Source of the DNA: Nannocystis sp.
Lineage (GTDB): Bacteria; Myxococcota_A; Polyangia; Nannocystales; Nannocystaceae
Length of the DNA: 64,000 nt
Reading direction: 5' to 3'
Assembly (NCBI GenBank): GCA_016712315.1
Contig: JADJRG010000029.1
Location: forward strand, 186,001-250,000
Notes under the pieces: model-generated
What the model was told of the DNA's origin: nothing
The model's database searches: none
Seen by the model: the letters and a program-made list of their open reading frames with translations, nothing else
Shown here: in pieces, positions 8,599 to 17,468 of the stretch
How the letters are laid out: each line of letters begins with the position of its first letter
Numbering within the stretch: position 1 is the first letter of the stretch
Translations under genes and position numbers: made by a program

Positions 8599-9969
8599 AT
8601 GCGGTATGCGGGCCGGGTGAGCGCGTCGCGTGATCCATGGGGTGAGCGGCTGCCGCGGCGGCTCGGGCTGTGGAGCACGGTCGCGGTGCTGGTCGGATCG
8701 ACGATCGGCAGCGGGATCTTCAGGACGCCGGCGGTGGTCGCGGAGCGGGTGCCGGAGCTGCCGATGTTCGCGCTCGCGTGGGTGATCGGCGGGGTGGTGG
8801 CGCTCGCGGGGGCGCTCACCGTCGCGGAGCTGGCGGCGGCGATCCCGAGGAGCGGGGGGATCTATGTGTATATCCGCGAGGCGTTCGGGCGCTTGCCGGC
8901 GTTCTTGCTCGGCTGGGCGGAGCTGCTGATCCTGCGGCCTTCAGCGTATGGCGCGGTGGCGATCACGAGCGCGGAGTACCTGTGGCGGCTGTTGGGGGCG
9001 GACGGCGCGGCGCTGCTCGGGACTACGCCGCTGAGCCGCGCGCAGGCGACGGCCGCGGCGATGATCGCGGCCGTCGCGGCGATCAACGCCCGCGGCGTGC
9101 GCCTGGGGGCGATCGTGCAGAACATCTCGACGGTGGTGAAGATCGGCGCGCTGCTCGGGCTGGTGATCGTCGGGGTCTGGGCGGCGCCGACGATCGCGCC
9201 AGCGGCCGCGGCGACCGGCGCGACGAAGGGCACGCTGGCCGGCTTCGGGCTGGCGATGGTGGGGATCTTGTGGGCCTACGACGGGTGGTGTGACGCGGGC
9301 TTTATCAGCGGTGAGGTGAAGGATCCGCAGCGGGCGCTGCCGCGGGCGTTCATCCTCGGGACAGCCGGGGTGGTGGCGATCTACCTGGCGGCGAACGCGG
9401 TGTATGTGTCGGTGGTGCCGCTGGCCGAGATGGTCGGCGCGCCGCTGATCGCGGCCACGGTCGCGGAGCGGCTGATCGGGCCGATCGGCCAGGCCGTCAT
9501 CGCGGCGGCGGTGATGGTGAGCACCTTCGGGACGCTCAACGGGTCGATGATGACCGGGCCGCGGGTGTTCTTCGCGATGGCGGAGGACGGGCTGTTCTTT
9601 CGCAGGATCGCGGCTGTGCACCCGCGCTACGGCACCCCTGCGGCGGCGATCGGGCTGTCGGCGGCGCTCGGGGTCATCTATGTGTCGTCGCAGGGCTTCG
9701 CGCAGCTCGCGGAGGGCTTCGTGATCGGGATCTGGCCGTTCTACGCGCTGGCGGTGGCCGCGGTGTTCGTGCTCCGTCGCCGCCAACCAGCGCTGCCGCG
9801 TCCGTACCGGGTGATCGGATATCCGCTGGTGCCGCTGATCTTCTTGGTCGCGTCGGTGTATCTGCTGGGCAGCTACGCGTTGACCGAGCCGGGGGTCTTC
9901 GCGCTGAACGTAGGGGTGATCGCGGCGGGGGCGCCTGTGTACTGGTGGTGGCGCCGCCGCGCGCGGTGA
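8599..9969 (+). CDS. APC-family amino-acid permease
   Basis: About 456 residues with roughly twelve hydrophobic segments. The first carries VLVGSTIGSGIFRTP, the glycine-rich TM1 motif of the amino acid-polyamine-organocation superfamily (GSGIF). It is an inner-membrane secondary transporter for amino acids; the substrate is not predictable. The start is either ATG 8599 or GTG 8617; 8599 sits almost on top of an AGGAG, so 8617 is a fair alternative. It is divergent from the dipeptide epimerase and followed by a clear hairpin at 10037-10069. The pairing suggests linked use of dipeptides and amino acids. Confidence 0.88.
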   Translation: MRYAGRVSASRDPWGERLPRRLGLWSTVAVLVGSTIGSGIFRTPAVVAERVPELPMFALAWVIGGVVALAGALTVAELAAAIPRSGGIYVYIREAFGRLPAFLLGWAELLILRPSAYGAVAITSAEYLWRLLGADGAALLGTTPLSRAQATAAAMIAAVAAINARGVRLGAIVQNISTVVKIGALLGLVIVGVWAAPTIAPAAAATGATKGTLAGFGLAMVGILWAYDGWCDAGFISGEVKDPQRALPRAFILGTAGVVAIYLAANAVYVSVVPLAEMVGAPLIAATVAERLIGPIGQAVIAAAVMVSTFGTLNGSMMTGPRVFFAMAEDGLFFRRIAAVHPRYGTPAAAIGLSAALGVIYVSSQGFAQLAEGFVIGIWPFYALAVAAVFVLRRRQPALPRPYRVIGYPLVPLIFLVASVYLLGSYALTEPGVFALNVGVIAAGAPVYWWWRRRAR

Positions 9970-10036
9970 GGCAGCCGGCCGGTGAATTCACGCACTGTCA
10001 CTATCGCTCGGCGAGGATCGGACAGCGAAGAAGATA

Positions 10037-10069
10037 GAGCGGGCACGACCACCACGGCCGTGCCCGCTC
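10037..10069 (+). terminator. Transcription terminator after the permease gene
   Basis: A perfect 11-bp stem, GAGCGGGCACG (10037-10047) and CGTGCCCGCTC (10059-10069), with an 11-nt loop, followed by a weak GTTTG. It lies 68 bp after the permease stop. Confidence 0.7.
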
Positions 10070-10587
10070 GTTTGCGCCTCACCTTGCGAGCGCTGGGGAG
10101 CAGAAGATGTCCATCCGGTCAGGTCGCGAGCAGGGGCGCCGGCGTCGCGCCGACGCGCCCTCGATCGTCCGCGATTGTGACACCGCCTGGTTCCGCCGCC
10201 GCGCCTCCGTAGCGGCGGAAGGGCGTAAATTGGTCGTGTCACCGCCGCGTCGGCGCGCGTCCATGCGCCGTGATAGCCGTCCTTTGCCCTCAGATCCCAC
10301 GTATTCAGGTTTGGCGGCGAACACGTCTCAAGTCAACGGGAGAAAATGGACGCGGCCCCGCGGTTGGGTGCGCCGCCGCGAGGCTCTCTGCCGCGAGCTG
10401 GCGGCGTTTGGCAGGATATCGGGCTCCTAGGCGGCGTGGGGGCCGTGCAGGCGCGATCACGGGGGACGCGGCGGTCGGCGTGGCCTCGCTCCGCGAGCGC
10501 GGCGATGACGGCGGCGCCGGCAGATCTCCTTAGGACATGGCCTATCGACCATGTCGCTCGATCGACGCGCCTACCGGGCCGCGCCCG
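10070..10587. other. Gene-free stretch of about 520 bp
   Basis: No convincing protein lies between the permease terminator and the thiolase stop. Open frames here exist on both strands but are Arg-rich, lack family similarity and contradict one another. The only clear structure is the nested inverted repeat at 10177-10242. The segment lies at the ends of two convergent genes, so promoters are not required in it. Confidence 0.55.
10177..10242. repeat. Nested inverted repeat
   Basis: An outer pair GTGACAC (10177-10183) and GTGTCAC (10236-10242), each followed by CGCC, encloses an inner perfect 9-bp pair TTCCGCCGC (10191-10199) and GCGGCGGAA (10212-10220). It could fold as a two-tier hairpin, act as a protein-binding dyad, or be the remnant of a small non-coding RNA or mobile repeat. 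Confidence 0.5.
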
Positions 10588-11739
10588 CTACATGCGCTCG
10601 AAGACGCCTGCGGCGCCCATGCCGCCGCCGATGCACATGGTGACCATGCCGTAGCGGCTGCCGCGGCGGTGCATCTCGGCGATCAAGGAGGCGGTGAGCT
10701 TCGCCCCCGTGGCGCCGAGCGGGTGGCCGAGGGCGAGCGCGCCGCCGTTGACGTTGACGCGCTCAGGGTCGAGGCCGAGCCTGCGGATGACCGCGAGCGA
10801 CTGGCTGGCGAAGGCCTCGTTGAGCTCGATGAGGTCGATGTCGGCGAGGCGCAGGCCGCAGCGCTGGAGCACCTTGGGGATCGCCTCGATGGGGCCGATG
10901 CCCATGATCTCAGGCGCGACTCCAGCGGTCGCGAAGCCGACGAAGCGGGCGAGGGGGCGCAGGCCGAGCTCGCGCGCCCGCTCGGCGGAGATCACGACGG
11001 CCGCGGCCGCGCCGTCGCTCATCTGCGAGGAGGTGCCGGCGGTGACGCTGCCGCGCGCGTGGAAGACCGGGCGCAGCTTGGCGAGGCCCTCGAGCGTGGT
11101 GTCGGCGCGGGGGCCCTCGTCGACGGCGAAGGTGCCGCCCTCGGCGGTGCGCACGGGCACGATCTCGCCCGTGAATTTGCCCGCGGAGATCGCGGCGATC
11201 GCCCGCTGGTGCGAGACGACGGCGAAGGCGTCTTGATCGGCGCGGCTGACCTCGAAGCGCTTGGCGACGTTCTCGGCGGTGAGGCCCATGGAGATGTAGA
11301 GCTCCGGGCGCTCGCGGACGACGGCGGGATCGAAGAGGGCCTTGTGGCCGCCCATCGGGATCAGGCTCATCGACTCGAGGCCTCCGCCGATGCCGCAGTC
11401 GATCGCGCCGACCATGACGCGCTCGGCGATGGTGGCGATCGCTTGGAGGCCGGAGGCGCAGAAGCGGTTGAGGGTGATCGCGGAGGAGCTGTCGGGGAGG
11501 CCGGCCCGTAAGGCGACGACGCGGGCGACGTTGAGCCCCTGCTCGGCCTCCGGCATCGCGCAGCCGAGGGCGACGTCGTCGATGAGATCGCGCGGGAGGC
11601 CGGGGAGCTCGGCGAGGGCGCCGGCGATCACCTGCGCGGCGAGATCGTCGGGGCGAGTGTTGCGGAGGGTGCCCTTTTGGGCGCGGCCGACCGCCGAGCG
11701 GCGGGCTGCGACGATGACTGCGTCTCTGATCTCTGGCAT
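10588..11739 (-). CDS. fadA: Acetyl-CoA acyltransferase (thiolase)
   Basis: A 383-residue type II thiolase. The nucleophilic Cys94 lies in NRFCASGLQAI, His339 in GHPLGATGAK and Cys369 in CIGGGMGAAG; all three catalytic residues are present. It cleaves 3-ketoacyl-CoA with CoA in beta-oxidation, or runs in reverse. It lies 30 bp downstream of the HAD-ECH gene on the same strand, so the two form the usual multienzyme pair of fatty-acid oxidation. A degradative (FadA) role is favoured over acetoacetyl-CoA synthesis by this neighbour. Confidence 0.92.
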   Translation of the reverse strand: MPEIRDAVIVAARRSAVGRAQKGTLRNTRPDDLAAQVIAGALAELPGLPRDLIDDVALGCAMPEAEQGLNVARVVALRAGLPDSSSAITLNRFCASGLQAIATIAERVMVGAIDCGIGGGLESMSLIPMGGHKALFDPAVVRERPELYISMGLTAENVAKRFEVSRADQDAFAVVSHQRAIAAISAGKFTGEIVPVRTAEGGTFAVDEGPRADTTLEGLAKLRPVFHARGSVTAGTSSQMSDGAAAAVVISAERARELGLRPLARFVGFATAGVAPEIMGIGPIEAIPKVLQRCGLRLADIDLIELNEAFASQSLAVIRRLGLDPERVNVNGGALALGHPLGATGAKLTASLIAEMHRRGSRYGMVTMCIGGGMGAAGVFERM

Positions 11740-11769
11740 GGCGTGGCTCTCTGGGGTCGGAGATGAGGC

Positions 11770-14211
11770 TCAGTTGCGGAGCGGCTTCTTGTGGACGAGC
11801 ATGTGCTCGATCCGCGCGCGGGTCTTCTCCTCGCCGCAGAGGCTGACGAAGGCCTCACGTTCGAGATCGAGGAGGTGCTGGGCGGTGACCGCGGCGGGGG
11901 TGAGGGACATGCCGCCGCTGAGGACGTGGGCGATCTTCTGGCCGATCAGCTTGTCGTGATCGGAGATGTAGCCGCCCCAGGCGAAGAGCTGCGCGCCGAG
12001 CATGAAGCTGGCGCCTTGAGGGGCGCCGATCACTTGAATGAGGGCGCCCCGATCCGGGGGGACCCAGCCGGCCTCCGCGAGCGCGACCGCGCGGCGCTTG
12101 GCGTCGGCGATCACGCGAGCGCGGTGGAAGGAGACGCCGTCGCCGGGCGAGAGGAAGCCCATGCTGCGCGCCTCGAGCGCGGAGCCGGAGACCTTGGCGC
12201 CGCCGACGACGTCGAAGGCGCGGCGGATGAACGGGTAAGGATCGGCGCCGGGGACCTGGGCGGCCCACTCCGAGCCGCGGCGGCACAGCTCCTTGAGGCC
12301 TCCGCCGGCGGGGATGAGGCCGACGCCGGCCTCGACGAGGCCCATGTAGAGCTCGGCGTCGGCGTGGATCTGGGCGGCGTGCAGGCAGAGCTCGACGCCG
12401 CCGCCCATGGTCATGCCGTGCGGCGCGGCGACCACGGGGATCGGGGCGTGGCGCAGATCCATGAAGGTGGTCTGGAGGGCGGCGACGGCGGCCTCGAGGG
12501 CGCTGAAGTCCTGGTCTTTGGACCAGGCGAGGATCTGCCGGAGATCGGCGCCGGCGCAGAAGTTGGCGCTCTGATCGCCGATGACCAGGCCGCGGAAGCC
12601 GCCGAGCTGCTGGAGGCGGGGGATCGCCTCGCGCAGCATGGTGAGCACGCCGTCGTCGAGGATGTTCATGCGCGGCGAGTGGAGGTCGACGCAGGCGATG
12701 CCGTCGCCGAGATCGATGAGGCGGGCGGTGGCGGTGCGGTGGAGGAGGCCGACCTCGTCCGCGCGGGCGTCGAGGAGGAGCACGCCGCTCGGGGCGTGGC
12801 GGGGGCGCGGGCCTTCGCCGGGGATAAAGACAGTGGGGGCGCTGGGGCGGCCGCCGTACCAGCGGGCGTCTTCGCCTTGCGCGGCGACGAGGGCGCGGGC
12901 GGCGGCCGCGGGCTCTCTGCCGAGCTTCTCGAGCTCGCCGAGGCTCCAGGCGACGCCGACGGCGTCCCAGAGGGCGAAGGGGCCGAGCTCCCAGCCGTAG
13001 CCCCAGACCATGGCTTGGTCGATCTGCTCGGGGGTGTCGCAGATCTCGCCGAGGCGGCGGGCGGCGTAGTCGAAGAGGGTGAGGTAGACGGCGCGGAGGA
13101 AGTCGCCGACGCGCCCAGGAAGGCGCAGGGCGGCGCGGACGCGGCCGGGGAGGTCGCGGATCTTGGCGACCTCAGCGAGCTCAGGGAGCTGCGCCGGCTG
13201 GGAGCTGCGGTACTCGAGGGTGGTGAGATCGAGCGCCTCGATCACCCGCTCGCCGCCCTTGCCGGTCGCCTTGCGGTAGAAGCCGCCGCCGGTCTTGTCG
13301 CCGAGGCGCTTGCTCTCGAGCATCTTCGCGATCAGCGGGGGGACGCGCATGAGGTCGTGCAGGGCGTCGTAGTTGGCGGCCTGAGGATCAGCGCTGAGGG
13401 CGTCTTGGAGGTTCTGGACGACGTGGGCGACGATGTCGAGCCCGACCATGTCGCCGAGGCGGTAGGAGCCGGTGCGCGGGCGACCCATGAGGGGACCGTT
13501 GAGCTGATCGACCTCCTCGACGGTGAAGCCGCCGGCGGCGGTGGCGGCGAAGGTGAGCAGCATTTCGGCGATGCCGACGCGGTTGCCGATGAAGTTCGGG
13601 GTGTCGCGGCAGACGACGACGCCCTTGCCGAGCACGCGATCAGAGAGGTCGATGAGCTCGGCGATCATCGCGGGATCGCTGTCCGCGGCCGGGATGACCT
13701 CGAGCAGGTGCATGTAGCGCGGCGGGTTGAAGAAGTGCATGCCGCAGAGGCGGCGACGCGCAGGCTCGGGCAGGCCCTGGGCGATCGCCGTGATCGCGAT
13801 GCCGCTGGTGTTGGAGGCGAGCACTGCGTGCGCGGGCGCGGCGGCGGCGACCCGAGTGAAGAGCTTCTGCTTGACGTCGAGGCGCTCGACGACGGCCTCG
13901 ATCACGAGATCGCTGGCGGCGACGGCTCGCTCGAGGTCGTCCTCAAAATTGCCGACGCTGATCCGCGCCGCCACGGCTGACTCCATAAAAGGAGGGGGCT
14001 TGGCCCCAGCCATGATCTTCATGGCGCCGGCGGCGAGGGCGTTGCGGGCGGCCGGCGGCGCGCCCTTGGGCACGATGTCGAGGAGGTGGGTGCGGATCCC
14101 TGCGTTGGCGAGGTGAGCCGCGATCTGGGCTCCCATGGTGCCAGCGCCGAGGACGGTGGCGGTGAGCTGGTGAGGTGGGCGCAGCAATGTCACGGGCGCA
14201 CAGTAGATCAT
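11770..14211 (-). CDS. fadN: 3-hydroxyacyl-CoA dehydrogenase / enoyl-CoA hydratase fusion
   Basis: An 813-residue bifunctional beta-oxidation enzyme in HAD-first order, like Bacillus FadN rather than E. coli FadB. Residues 15-40 form the NAD-binding fold (TVLGAGTMGAQIAAHLANAGI). A HAD motif with GMHFFNPPRYMHLLEV and a RDTPNFIGNRV segment follows. The C-terminal third is a crotonase fold with FCAGADLRQIL and GMTMGGGVELCLHA forming the oxyanion-hole loops. It hydrates enoyl-CoA and oxidises 3-hydroxyacyl-CoA, handing product to the thiolase gene 30 bp downstream. The start at 14211 is the first ATG; a GTG at 14193 is equally possible. Redox partners etfBA lie at 34-35 kb. Confidence 0.9.
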   Translation of the reverse strand: MIYCAPVTLLRPPHQLTATVLGAGTMGAQIAAHLANAGIRTHLLDIVPKGAPPAARNALAAGAMKIMAGAKPPPFMESAVAARISVGNFEDDLERAVAASDLVIEAVVERLDVKQKLFTRVAAAAPAHAVLASNTSGIAITAIAQGLPEPARRRLCGMHFFNPPRYMHLLEVIPAADSDPAMIAELIDLSDRVLGKGVVVCRDTPNFIGNRVGIAEMLLTFAATAAGGFTVEEVDQLNGPLMGRPRTGSYRLGDMVGLDIVAHVVQNLQDALSADPQAANYDALHDLMRVPPLIAKMLESKRLGDKTGGGFYRKATGKGGERVIEALDLTTLEYRSSQPAQLPELAEVAKIRDLPGRVRAALRLPGRVGDFLRAVYLTLFDYAARRLGEICDTPEQIDQAMVWGYGWELGPFALWDAVGVAWSLGELEKLGREPAAAARALVAAQGEDARWYGGRPSAPTVFIPGEGPRPRHAPSGVLLLDARADEVGLLHRTATARLIDLGDGIACVDLHSPRMNILDDGVLTMLREAIPRLQQLGGFRGLVIGDQSANFCAGADLRQILAWSKDQDFSALEAAVAALQTTFMDLRHAPIPVVAAPHGMTMGGGVELCLHAAQIHADAELYMGLVEAGVGLIPAGGGLKELCRRGSEWAAQVPGADPYPFIRRAFDVVGGAKVSGSALEARSMGFLSPGDGVSFHRARVIADAKRRAVALAEAGWVPPDRGALIQVIGAPQGASFMLGAQLFAWGGYISDHDKLIGQKIAHVLSGGMSLTPAAVTAQHLLDLEREAFVSLCGEEKTRARIEHMLVHKKPLRN

Positions 14212-14288
14212 CGGCGCTGCGATGGGCAGCAGGCGATCGGCGATTTGCGCGGCTTTCTTGGCGAGCGTGCTAGCGTGGCGCTGGCCTG

Positions 14289-16868
14289 ATGAAGATCTCT
14301 CGCTCGCCCCTCGGAGCTTGGTCAGCGCGCGCCGTGATGCTCATGGCGGCGGTCGCTGCGTGCCGTACCGGGGCAGGGGCGGTCGACGACGCGGGGTCGC
14401 GCGCTCTCGCGCCCGCGCGAGCGCCGGCCGCCGAGCCCGAGGACGCGCTGATGTCGGCGCCTGTGCAGGTCCCTGCGCAGGAGCCCATGGTCGTGAGCCC
14501 GCCCGCGTCGCCGCTGACAGGGATCGACGGGGCTGCTTCGGCGCTGGGTCGAGGTGACCCGTTGGCTGCCCTAAAGATCCTGGCTGAAGAGCCAGATCCA
14601 GTGAGCGACGGCGATGAGCGGCTGTTGGTCGGGGCGATCAAGGGGCGGGCGGCGCGGCTCACCGGCGATCCGGCGCGGGCGGTGGCGGCGCTCGAGTCGA
14701 TCGCTGAGCAGCGGCGGCTGGCGGAGCTGCTGCCGCCTGAGATCGTGCTGATGGAGCTGGCGCGCGCGCTCGAGGCGTGGGCGGCGAGCGGCGAGCTGCC
14801 GCTAGAAGAGGCGGATCGTCGGCGTCGTCAAGGGATCAAGGCGCTCGCGCGGGCGAGCGGGATGCGGCCGATCCGCTCGCTGGCGGCGATCAGGGTGGCG
14901 CAGGCGCGTCTGGCGGCGGCCGTCGATGGCGGCTCGAAGGCGGGGCAGCGAGGGGCGGCGCTGCAGGCGATCAAGGCGCTGCGGGGGGTGATCGCGGACT
15001 ACCCGGAGCACCCGGAGATCGGCGCGTTGATGCTGGCAGAGGCGCAGGCGCAGGTGCGGGCCGGCAAGCTGAAGGATGGGGCTGCGGCGCTGCGATCGTT
15101 GGCGATCCGGCGGGCAGGGTCGCCCGAGGCGGCGGCGGCGATGGCGGCCATGCAGTCGCTGGCGGAGGAGCACTACCGCGGGCGCGTCGCGCCGTTCTCG
15201 CTCAGCGAGGAGCTGGCGCGCGCGGAGGCGGCGCGAGGGCTGCGTTATGTGGAGCTGTCGCGATCGATCCTCGACAAAATTATCGAGACGCCGACGACGC
15301 CGCCGGCGATCCGCTCGCAGGCGCGGCGCTCGCGGGCGTGGACGGCGTACAAGCAGCGCGACTTCGCGACCTGCGTCGAAGACCTGAAGGCGACCGGTCA
15401 AGGGCAGAGCGGCGAGGGGCGTGAGTTCTTGAGCCGCTGCCTCGACCGCGGCGGCTTCTATGATGAAGCGATGGCGCTGTGGACGGCGCAGGTGCCCAAG
15501 AAGGGGCCGGGAGGGCGTCCCGCGCTGTGGTCGGCGATCGGACAGGCGATCCGGGGCGGGCGCTATGAGGAGGCCGCGGCGCTGCTGGGGCGCTACGAGC
15601 GGCAGTACAAGGGGCTCAAGGCGGAGCGGGCGTGGTTGGAAGCGTGGGTGAAGATGCGGCTGGGCCAGCGCGCGGCGGCGATCGAGGGGCTGGCGCAGAT
15701 CGAGCGGACGCAGCGCGCGGAGGCGACGCGGGCGAGCTATTTCCGCGGGCGGCTGCTGCTCGAGTCGACGATCGGGGAAGAGCGAGCGGAGGGGCAGGCG
15801 CTGCTGCGCGAGATGGTCGGGTCGAAGGGGCTGGAGTACTACGGGCTGATGGCGCGGCAGCGGCTGCTAGACGCGGGGATCGACCCGGGTCCGCCGCCGG
15901 AGCTGCGGCCGATCGTGGACGAGTCGGCGCCGGTCGATGAGGCGGCGATGCGCGCGCTGCTGAGGCGGTTGAGCGCGGATTTCGGCGAAGATCTGCCGGG
16001 GCTGCGGCGCGCGGCAGGGCTGCTCCGCTGCGGCTATGTGGATGAGGCGCGGCGGGAGCTGCGGGTCGCGATCGATGAGTTCTTGCTGATCACGAGCGGG
16101 TCGCTCGGCTACGAGCCGCACCACGAGGATCGTTATGTGGGGCTGTCGTGGCGGCGTACGTGGCAGCAGCCGAAGTTGACGCCGTCGCGGCCGGCGCGGG
16201 CGCGGCTGCGTCGCGGCGATGAGGGGCTACGCGCGGGGCTGCGGGCGCTGGCGCTGGCGCTGGACGAGCCGCACCGGGTCGCGAAGCTGTCGACGCAGGC
16301 GGACGGGCCGAGCAAGTCGCGGTGGTATCCGCGGGCGTTCCGCGCGGCGGTGGAGCGCGAGGCGGCGGCGCGCGGCTTCGATCCGAGCCACCTGTGGGCG
16401 CTGATGTACACGGAGTCGCGCTTCCGCCAATACGTGCTGTCGCCGGTGGGCGCGCGCGGGCCGCTACAGATCATGCCGTGGACTGGCACGCAGCTGATGG
16501 CGCAGCTTGGTGAGCTCGAGGAGGGGGCGCTCGACGCGGATCAGCTCTTTGAGATCGACGTGAACGTGCGGCTCGCGGCGTTCTACGTGGCGGAGCTGCT
16601 CGCGAAATTTCACGGCCAGGCGGCCTTCGCGTACGGGAGCTACAACGGCGGGCCGAGCAACATCGCCCGCTGGTTGGCCGCGAAGTCGAGCTCGCCGCAG
16701 CCGCTGACGCTGGACGTGTATATTGAGGAGGTGCCGTTCGCCGAGACGGGGCGGTATATGCGGCGGGTGCTCGAGACGCAGGCGATCTACTCGCTGCTGT
16801 ACCAGGGAGCGCTGCCGCGCTGGACCAACGCGGTGGATCCGCGCTTCGAGCAGAACATCGACTTCTAG
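14289..16868 (+). CDS. Soluble-lytic-transglycosylase-type lipoprotein
   Basis: An 859-residue envelope protein. The N-terminus has a hydrophobic stretch ending AVAAC (Cys25), a probable lipoprotein signal. Residues about 80-660 are Ala/Leu/Arg-rich helical repeats like the U-shaped superhelix of Slt70. The C-terminal SLT domain has ALMYTESRF with the catalytic Glu709, then GPLQIMPWTGTQLM and YGSYNGGPSNIARW. It should cleave the MurNAc-GlcNAc bond of murein to give 1,6-anhydro products, acting in the periplasm. It is larger than E. coli Slt because of an extended N-terminal region. It is divergent from the HAD-ECH gene. Confidence 0.9.
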   Translation: MKISRSPLGAWSARAVMLMAAVAACRTGAGAVDDAGSRALAPARAPAAEPEDALMSAPVQVPAQEPMVVSPPASPLTGIDGAASALGRGDPLAALKILAEEPDPVSDGDERLLVGAIKGRAARLTGDPARAVAALESIAEQRRLAELLPPEIVLMELARALEAWAASGELPLEEADRRRRQGIKALARASGMRPIRSLAAIRVAQARLAAAVDGGSKAGQRGAALQAIKALRGVIADYPEHPEIGALMLAEAQAQVRAGKLKDGAAALRSLAIRRAGSPEAAAAMAAMQSLAEEHYRGRVAPFSLSEELARAEAARGLRYVELSRSILDKIIETPTTPPAIRSQARRSRAWTAYKQRDFATCVEDLKATGQGQSGEGREFLSRCLDRGGFYDEAMALWTAQVPKKGPGGRPALWSAIGQAIRGGRYEEAAALLGRYERQYKGLKAERAWLEAWVKMRLGQRAAAIEGLAQIERTQRAEATRASYFRGRLLLESTIGEERAEGQALLREMVGSKGLEYYGLMARQRLLDAGIDPGPPPELRPIVDESAPVDEAAMRALLRRLSADFGEDLPGLRRAAGLLRCGYVDEARRELRVAIDEFLLITSGSLGYEPHHEDRYVGLSWRRTWQQPKLTPSRPARARLRRGDEGLRAGLRALALALDEPHRVAKLSTQADGPSKSRWYPRAFRAAVEREAAARGFDPSHLWALMYTESRFRQYVLSPVGARGPLQIMPWTGTQLMAQLGELEEGALDADQLFEIDVNVRLAAFYVAELLAKFHGQAAFAYGSYNGGPSNIARWLAAKSSSPQPLTLDVYIEEVPFAETGRYMRRVLETQAIYSLLYQGALPRWTNAVDPRFEQNIDF

Positions 16869-16906
16869 TCGCGCGGCTCGGGGCGTAGGATCGCAGAGAG
16901 GCGGCG

Positions 16907-17422
16907 ATGGCGATCACGGAGCAATTGAACAAGCTTGGTCAGTCGGCGCGGCAGCTCAATGACAGCTCCGATGAGCTGAACTCGTTGGTGGCGGCGATCG
17001 ATCGGGCGCTGGGCGAGCTGCGCCTCGAGATGGAGTTCTTGCACCCGCGGCCGCTGCACGAGAGCGCGAGCGTCGGCCGCGAGGGCAAGCGAGTGATCGA
17101 GCTGGCGTACCTCGGATACCTGAAGATCCGCGGCGAGCACCACCTGGCGATCAAGACGATGAAGGTGCTCGAGTCGAAGGTCGTCAGCGGCGACGGCGGG
17201 GCGGTGACGCCGCTGATGGTCGCGCCGCGGCCGTTGCGCCACGCAGCGGTGGACGTGCTGCCAGAGCTGGTCGCGACGATCTCGCGGCAGATCGACGAGA
17301 TGGCGGCGGCGATCGAGCGCCGCTGCGCGACGGCGCGGGCGCTGCTGGGGGATCTCGAGGCGATGAGCGCGAGGAGCTCGGGCGCGCGGGCAATGCTCGC
17401 CGAGGAGGACGAGTCGCCCTGA
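16907..17422 (+). CDS. Hypothetical helical protein
   Basis: A 171-residue protein with no signal peptide or membrane segment. Residues 1-45 (LNKLGQSARQLNDSSDELNSL) and 125-160 look like amphipathic or coiled-coil helices; the middle holds RVIELAYLGYLKIRGEHHLAI. No family recognised. It begins 38 bp after the transglycosylase stop and ends 46 bp before metG on the same strand, so it is plausibly co-transcribed with them. Codon use matches its neighbours. Confidence 0.7.
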   Translation: MAITEQLNKLGQSARQLNDSSDELNSLVAAIDRALGELRLEMEFLHPRPLHESASVGREGKRVIELAYLGYLKIRGEHHLAIKTMKVLESKVVSGDGGAVTPLMVAPRPLRHAAVDVLPELVATISRQIDEMAAAIERRCATARALLGDLEAMSARSSGARAMLAEEDESP

Positions 17423-17468
17423 GCGGCCGGCTGGGCGGCGACGCGCGGGCGTGCTACAAGCGCCGCCC

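Noticed and set aside
7479..8819. Longer start of the dipeptide epimerase at 8819
   Set aside because: Residues before the ATG at 8555 show no family similarity and would overlap the divergent permease gene.
11791..13980. A 729-residue plus-strand frame opposite the HAD-ECH gene
   Set aside because: It has no recognisable motif and lies entirely antisense to a clear beta-oxidation enzyme.
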